The notes under the pieces: model-generated
Database searches by the model: none
Told to the model about the DNA's origin: nothing
The model's input: only the letters and a program-made list of their open reading frames with translations
Translations under genes and position numbers: made by a program
Assembly (NCBI GenBank): GCA_009781005.1
Contig: WQYX01000001.1
Location: 1 to 64,000 of the forward strand
Source: Polyangiaceae bacterium
GTDB taxonomy: Bacteria; Myxococcota_A; Polyangia; Polyangiales; Polyangiaceae
Direction: 5' to 3'
DNA: 64,000 bases
In this document: positions 61,283-64,000 of the stretch, piece after piece
Layout of the letters: each line of letters begins with the position of its first letter
Numbering within the stretch: the first letter of the stretch is position 1

Positions 61283-61309
61283 CGATTTGGCGCGAGGTCG
61301 AGGCGGGCC
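61283..61309. repeat. Family A fragment
   Basis: CGATTTGGCGCGAGGTCGAG followed by GCGGGCC matches the right end of family A in inverted orientation, without the GACCGC terminus. It sits between the convergent sodB and Nudix genes. Confidence 0.55.
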
Positions 61310-61331
61310 CGACGCGCGTCAAAGAAGCGGG

Positions 61332-62039
61332 CTAGTGGCGGTTCCACCGATAGAGTTGCGCTGACGGTTTGGTCGCGGGCTTATGCGTTGCCGCCACGAT
61401 GAGCCCGCGGTCGATGAGCTGCTTGCGTATCTTTTGCGCGGTGAACGGTCGGTCGAAGACGACCTCGTACGTTCTTCGTATTTCGGCGAGCGTGAAGCGC
61501 GGTGGCATGAGATCGAAGCCAACGTCGCGCCGCGGATCATCGAGGGTACGACAGAGTCTGCGGTAGGCCGCCGTGATGATTTTGTCGTGGTCGAACGCGA
61601 GACGCACGACGGGAGAACCCTTGCGTGCTCGAGAAGGGAGCTCGCCGGGCGCAGGGACTTTCTCGATGCCGAGCGAGCGCAGCGGATGAAATGCAGCTTC
61701 CTCGGCGTCGTCGCCTGCTACGGCAGACACCTCCGCGACGAGGTACGTGATCCATGCGATGGTCACCGTGTGACCGCGAGGATCGCGCCCCGGCTCACCG
61801 AACGCGCCGAGCTGTTCGAGCCTCACGCCGCTCAGGCCGGTCTCTTCGTGGAGCTCGCGAGCCGCAGCGCGCTCGAGCGCTTCGTTCTCGTTGACGAAAC
61901 CACCGGGCAGCGCCCAGAGACCACGAAACGGGTCCTTCTTTCGGCGGATCAGGAGCACGGCGACGTCGTCGTGCCGCATGGTGAACGCGACCACGTCGCA
62001 CGTTACCGAGGGCCGCGGGAATGGATACGAGAAAGACAC
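61332..62039 (-). CDS. Nudix domain protein with winged-helix tail (NrtR-like)
   Basis: A 235-residue protein. The Nudix box is complete (GGFVNENEALERAAARELHE then ETGL), so pyrophosphatase activity on an NDP-linked substrate is possible. The C-terminal 80 residues (FTLAEIRRTYEVVFDRPFTA) match the winged helix of NrtR-type regulators of NAD metabolism, so it may be a repressor, an enzyme or both. GTG 62039 is the only in-frame start after the glutathione-transferase stop. Confidence 0.85.
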   Translation of the reverse strand: MSFSYPFPRPSVTCDVVAFTMRHDDVAVLLIRRKKDPFRGLWALPGGFVNENEALERAAARELHEETGLSGVRLEQLGAFGEPGRDPRGHTVTIAWITYLVAEVSAVAGDDAEEAAFHPLRSLGIEKVPAPGELPSRARKGSPVVRLAFDHDKIITAAYRRLCRTLDDPRRDVGFDLMPPRFTLAEIRRTYEVVFDRPFTAQKIRKQLIDRGLIVAATHKPATKPSAQLYRWNRH

Positions 62040-62089
62040 ACCGCGAGAGATATCCTGAAGATTCGCGCCGTCAACCGCCGTAACGCGTT

Positions 62090-62857
62090 TTATGTGCTTT
62101 CGCCCCGCATGGATCCGATAGCGGAGGCGTCCGTCGCCGTGTCCACGCGATCGAGCCAGCCCGTGAGCGAGGGCCGCATGGCGATTTGCTGCGCCTGCGG
62201 CTTCGTGAGCGGCGTCCTCAAAGAATGCAGCGGCGCGAAGATGGCGATGTCTGCGAGAGAAAGTTTCTCGGCGTCGCCCCAGAAGCCAGCTTTGGGTGCG
62301 AGCCTTTCGAGGTGATCGAGCAGCCGGTGAAAGTCGTCCCAAAAGAGGCTCTCGCCAGCACGAAGCTCCCGCTCGAGCGACCGGATCATGGTCCTTCGAA
62401 TTTTCGGAGCAACCATCGTGCGCACGAACCAGGGAGTGTCCTTGAAGAACGCGTCCCGAGCGATGGGCCAGTTGCGATCGTCCACCCATCGTGCCGCGAT
62501 GACGAACGTCGCGAGCGAGCGGTCGGCCCAATCTTCCCAGAGCCATGCCTCGGCCCGGCCTCGCGCATCGCTTGGCAGAAGCACGCCCGGCGCAAGCTCG
62601 TCGAGGGTCTCGAGAATTCGAGTCGAGTCGCATACGGGTCTTCCATCCACGAGAAGGATGGGGATTTGAGCCGCTGGGTTCAGCGAACGGAAATGGTAAG
62701 GCAAGCCAAATCGCGACGTGTACGAGAGGCCGCACGCATGCAGAGCGCGGCGAGCCTTCAAACAGAAAGGCGAGTAGCTCTCGACGCGAGGAATCGTGGT
62801 GAGGCGGAACTCACAGAGCACCAAGGAGGCGCGGTTCGTTGCGAAAGCATCTTTCAT
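62090..62857 (-). CDS. Glutathione S-transferase family protein
   Basis: A 255-residue protein with an N-terminal thioredoxin-like domain (ESYSPFCLKARRALHACG; RSLNPAAQIPILLVDGRPV, then CDSTRIL) and a C-terminal helical domain (KLSLADIAIFAPL). The VESYSPFCLK active-site segment and P-loop cis-proline are in place. The first 25 residues extend beyond the usual start, so a later GTG near 62818 is possible. It diverges from a WYL regulator that may control it. Confidence 0.88.
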   Translation of the reverse strand: MKDAFATNRASLVLCEFRLTTIPRVESYSPFCLKARRALHACGLSYTSRFGLPYHFRSLNPAAQIPILLVDGRPVCDSTRILETLDELAPGVLLPSDARGRAEAWLWEDWADRSLATFVIAARWVDDRNWPIARDAFFKDTPWFVRTMVAPKIRRTMIRSLERELRAGESLFWDDFHRLLDHLERLAPKAGFWGDAEKLSLADIAIFAPLHSLRTPLTKPQAQQIAMRPSLTGWLDRVDTATDASAIGSMRGEST

Positions 62858-62916
62858 GGGAAGAGGATGCTCTTTCGTGATGTCAGCCTTATGTCAACTA
62901 TATTGGCTGCAGAACG

Positions 62917-63582
62917 ATGCGTCGCACCGAACGCCTCTTTGCCCTCGCCGAAGTTCTTCGCGGGCGCCGTACGGGCATCACGGCAGAAGCTCTCGCCGAG
63001 CGCTTCGGCGTCACGGTGCGGACGATCTACCGCGATCTCGACGCACTCCGTGACGCCCACATGCCGCTCGCGGCCGAGCGCGGTCGCGGCGGAGGCTACG
63101 CACTCGATAAGAGCTATAGCCTGCCCCCCGTTAATTTCACCGCGCGCGAAGCAGCCGTGCTCGTCGCGCTCGGGCGCCACGCCGTCGACATGCGCCTCGT
63201 GCCCTTCGAGGAAACGCTCGAGAGCGCGCTCGACAAGGTGCGTGCTGCACTGTCGACGTCCGCGCAACGTGAGCTCGTCGATCGCCTGAAGGAGCTGAAG
63301 TTTTTCGGCATCCCCCAACACCCGAGCAAGAAGGCCGTGCGTGCCGCGCTCGAGCGCGCATGGTTCGAGCAGCAGCCGCTTCGCATCACCTACGTCGACA
63401 GCCAGTCGATCCAAACGACGCGCGACATCCGCATCGAGTCCGTCGTCATGGATCGCCATGACACACGCGTTCATGCGCTCGATCTCGGACGAGGAGATCG
63501 GCGCACCTTCCGGCTCGACCGCATTGCGAAAGCCGTGGTCATTACTCAGTCCTTCGTGTCCTCGGTCAACGCAGCAACGTAG
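62917..63582 (+). CDS. HTH-WYL transcriptional regulator (YafY-like)
   Basis: A 221-residue regulator. The N-terminal winged helix (ALAERFGVTVRTIYRDLDAL) is of the DeoR/HTH_11 type, and the C-terminal part resembles a WYL ligand-binding domain. The domain appears slightly short. It lies 59 bases from the divergent glutathione transferase, a common regulator-target layout. Its last 37 bases overlap the 3' end of the convergent Fic gene. Confidence 0.88.
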   Translation: MRRTERLFALAEVLRGRRTGITAEALAERFGVTVRTIYRDLDALRDAHMPLAAERGRGGGYALDKSYSLPPVNFTAREAAVLVALGRHAVDMRLVPFEETLESALDKVRAALSTSAQRELVDRLKELKFFGIPQHPSKKAVRAALERAWFEQQPLRITYVDSQSIQTTRDIRIESVVMDRHDTRVHALDLGRGDRRTFRLDRIAKAVVITQSFVSSVNAAT

Positions 63583-64000
63583 GGTTTGTATAGGAATTGG
63601 CGATCGCGCAACTTTCCGGTTGCTTCCGTCAGAATGCCGAGCCCCATCAAACGTTTGACGGCATCTGCAACGGTCGGGTGTGCAAGCTGCAACTGCTTCG
63701 CCGCCGAAGGAATCGAAATCACGGCGTAACGCTTGACGAGTTCATAGAGTTTGAGCGCAGACGCAGACCCTTTCCCGCTGGTCGAGAGCACGCGCTCGCG
63801 ATCGCGTTCGAAGAGTTGCGCAACCGTTCGAGCCGTCTTCGTCGCCTGCACCGAAACGGATGCAACGCCATCAAGATAAAAGTGCATCCACCCCTCCCAG
63901 TCTCCGTGGGTTCGCAAGCGCTGGAGACGATCGTAATACTCTTGGCGGTGAGCCTTGAAATGAAGGCTCACGTAGAGGAGGGGTTGCGCGAGCACCTGCT
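63546..64000 (-). CDS. Fic family protein, C-terminal part (runs off window)
   Basis: The open frame continues past base 64000. The visible 150 or so residues match the region after the Fic core: QPLLYVSLHFKAHRQEYYDR and GDWEGWMHFYLDGV, typical of DUF4172-type Fic proteins, then a winged-helix domain (SIPSAAKQLQLAHPTVADAV). The catalytic motif itself would lie outside the window. It is unrelated in detail to the Fic at 33957-35153. Confidence 0.85.
   Translation of the reverse strand, partial: QVLAQPLLYVSLHFKAHRQEYYDRLQRLRTHGDWEGWMHFYLDGVASVSVQATKTARTVAQLFERDRERVLSTSGKGSASALKLYELVKRYAVISIPSAAKQLQLAHPTVADAVKRLMGLGILTEATGKLRDRQFLYKPYVAALTEDTKD

Noticed and set aside
1-64000. CRISPR arrays, rRNA genes, tRNA genes and complete insertion sequences
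   Set aside because: No regularly spaced repeats, rRNA segments, tRNA T-loop signatures or transposase genes were seen.

Overview
The window reads as chromosomal DNA of a high-GC Myxococcota (deltaproteobacterial) bacterium, most like the Polyangiales. The basis is the GC-rich codon use, many lipoproteins and HEAT/TPR proteins of unknown role, a eukaryote-like Ser/Thr kinase, a peroxisome-like hydratase/thiolase pair and several specialised acyl carrier/ketosynthase genes. This is inference from protein style; no rRNA or tRNA gene was seen to anchor it. Genes are dense, often with ATGA or GTGA start/stop overlaps.

Layout. 0.2-9.5 kb: histone H1-like basic protein, TIGR01777-type epimerase, TPR/HEAT protein, CDP-alcohol phosphatidyltransferase (PssA-like), a lipoprotein coupled to a LysM protein, a PIG-L deacetylase, an FNR-type reductase and two unknown proteins whose start codons overlap. 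9.5-13.6 kb: HemX/CcsA-like membrane protein, hemA, hemC, and an exported alpha/beta hydrolase. 13.7-18.3 kb (minus strand): ABC-2 permease, ABC ATPase, Uma2 nuclease-fold protein, hydratase 2 and SCP2-type thiolase. 18.5-21.8 kb: SRP RNA, a further structured region, an RNase E/G with a huge disordered insert in its S1 domain, and a PilZ protein. 22-27.7 kb: DUF4398 lipoprotein, OmpA-like lipoprotein, SGNH esterase lipoprotein, recD2 and a membrane protein.

27.7-35.2 kb is an apparent defence cassette on the minus strand: Fic AMPylase-type protein, SNF2-like helicase and Eco57I-type adenine methylase. The last two resemble DISARM class 1 drmD and drmMI, but no drmA, drmB or drmC lies beside them. 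35.3-37.3 kb: thiG, a TPR lipoprotein, thiE and an acyl carrier protein. 37.5-42.2 kb: alpha-oxoamine synthase, a ketosynthase-like partner lacking both catalytic histidines, a complete ketosynthase and a second acyl carrier protein, probably a lipid or natural-product pathway. 42.8-49.5 kb: ileS with an insert after KMSKS, a HEAT-like protein, a phosphodiesterase and an unknown protein. 49.6-58.3 kb: Ser/Thr kinase fused to a flavodiiron-like metallo-beta-lactamase domain; then an operon of histidine kinase, ThDP enzyme, a split citrate-synthase-like protein with a frameshift, and a lipoprotein. 58.6-64 kb: dnaJ-type gene, small lipoprotein, Fe/Mn superoxide dismutase, Nudix-winged helix protein, glutathione transferase, WYL regulator, and the 3' part of a second Fic gene running off the end.

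The most striking non-coding signal is a set of short elements (families A, B and C here, plus two related palindromes) with terminal inverted repeats that fold end to end. They occupy 9 of the 12 convergent gene junctions. Family A (123 bp when complete) repeatedly provides or touches the stop codons of the flanking genes, and copies of families A and B have become the coding sequence for protein C-termini.
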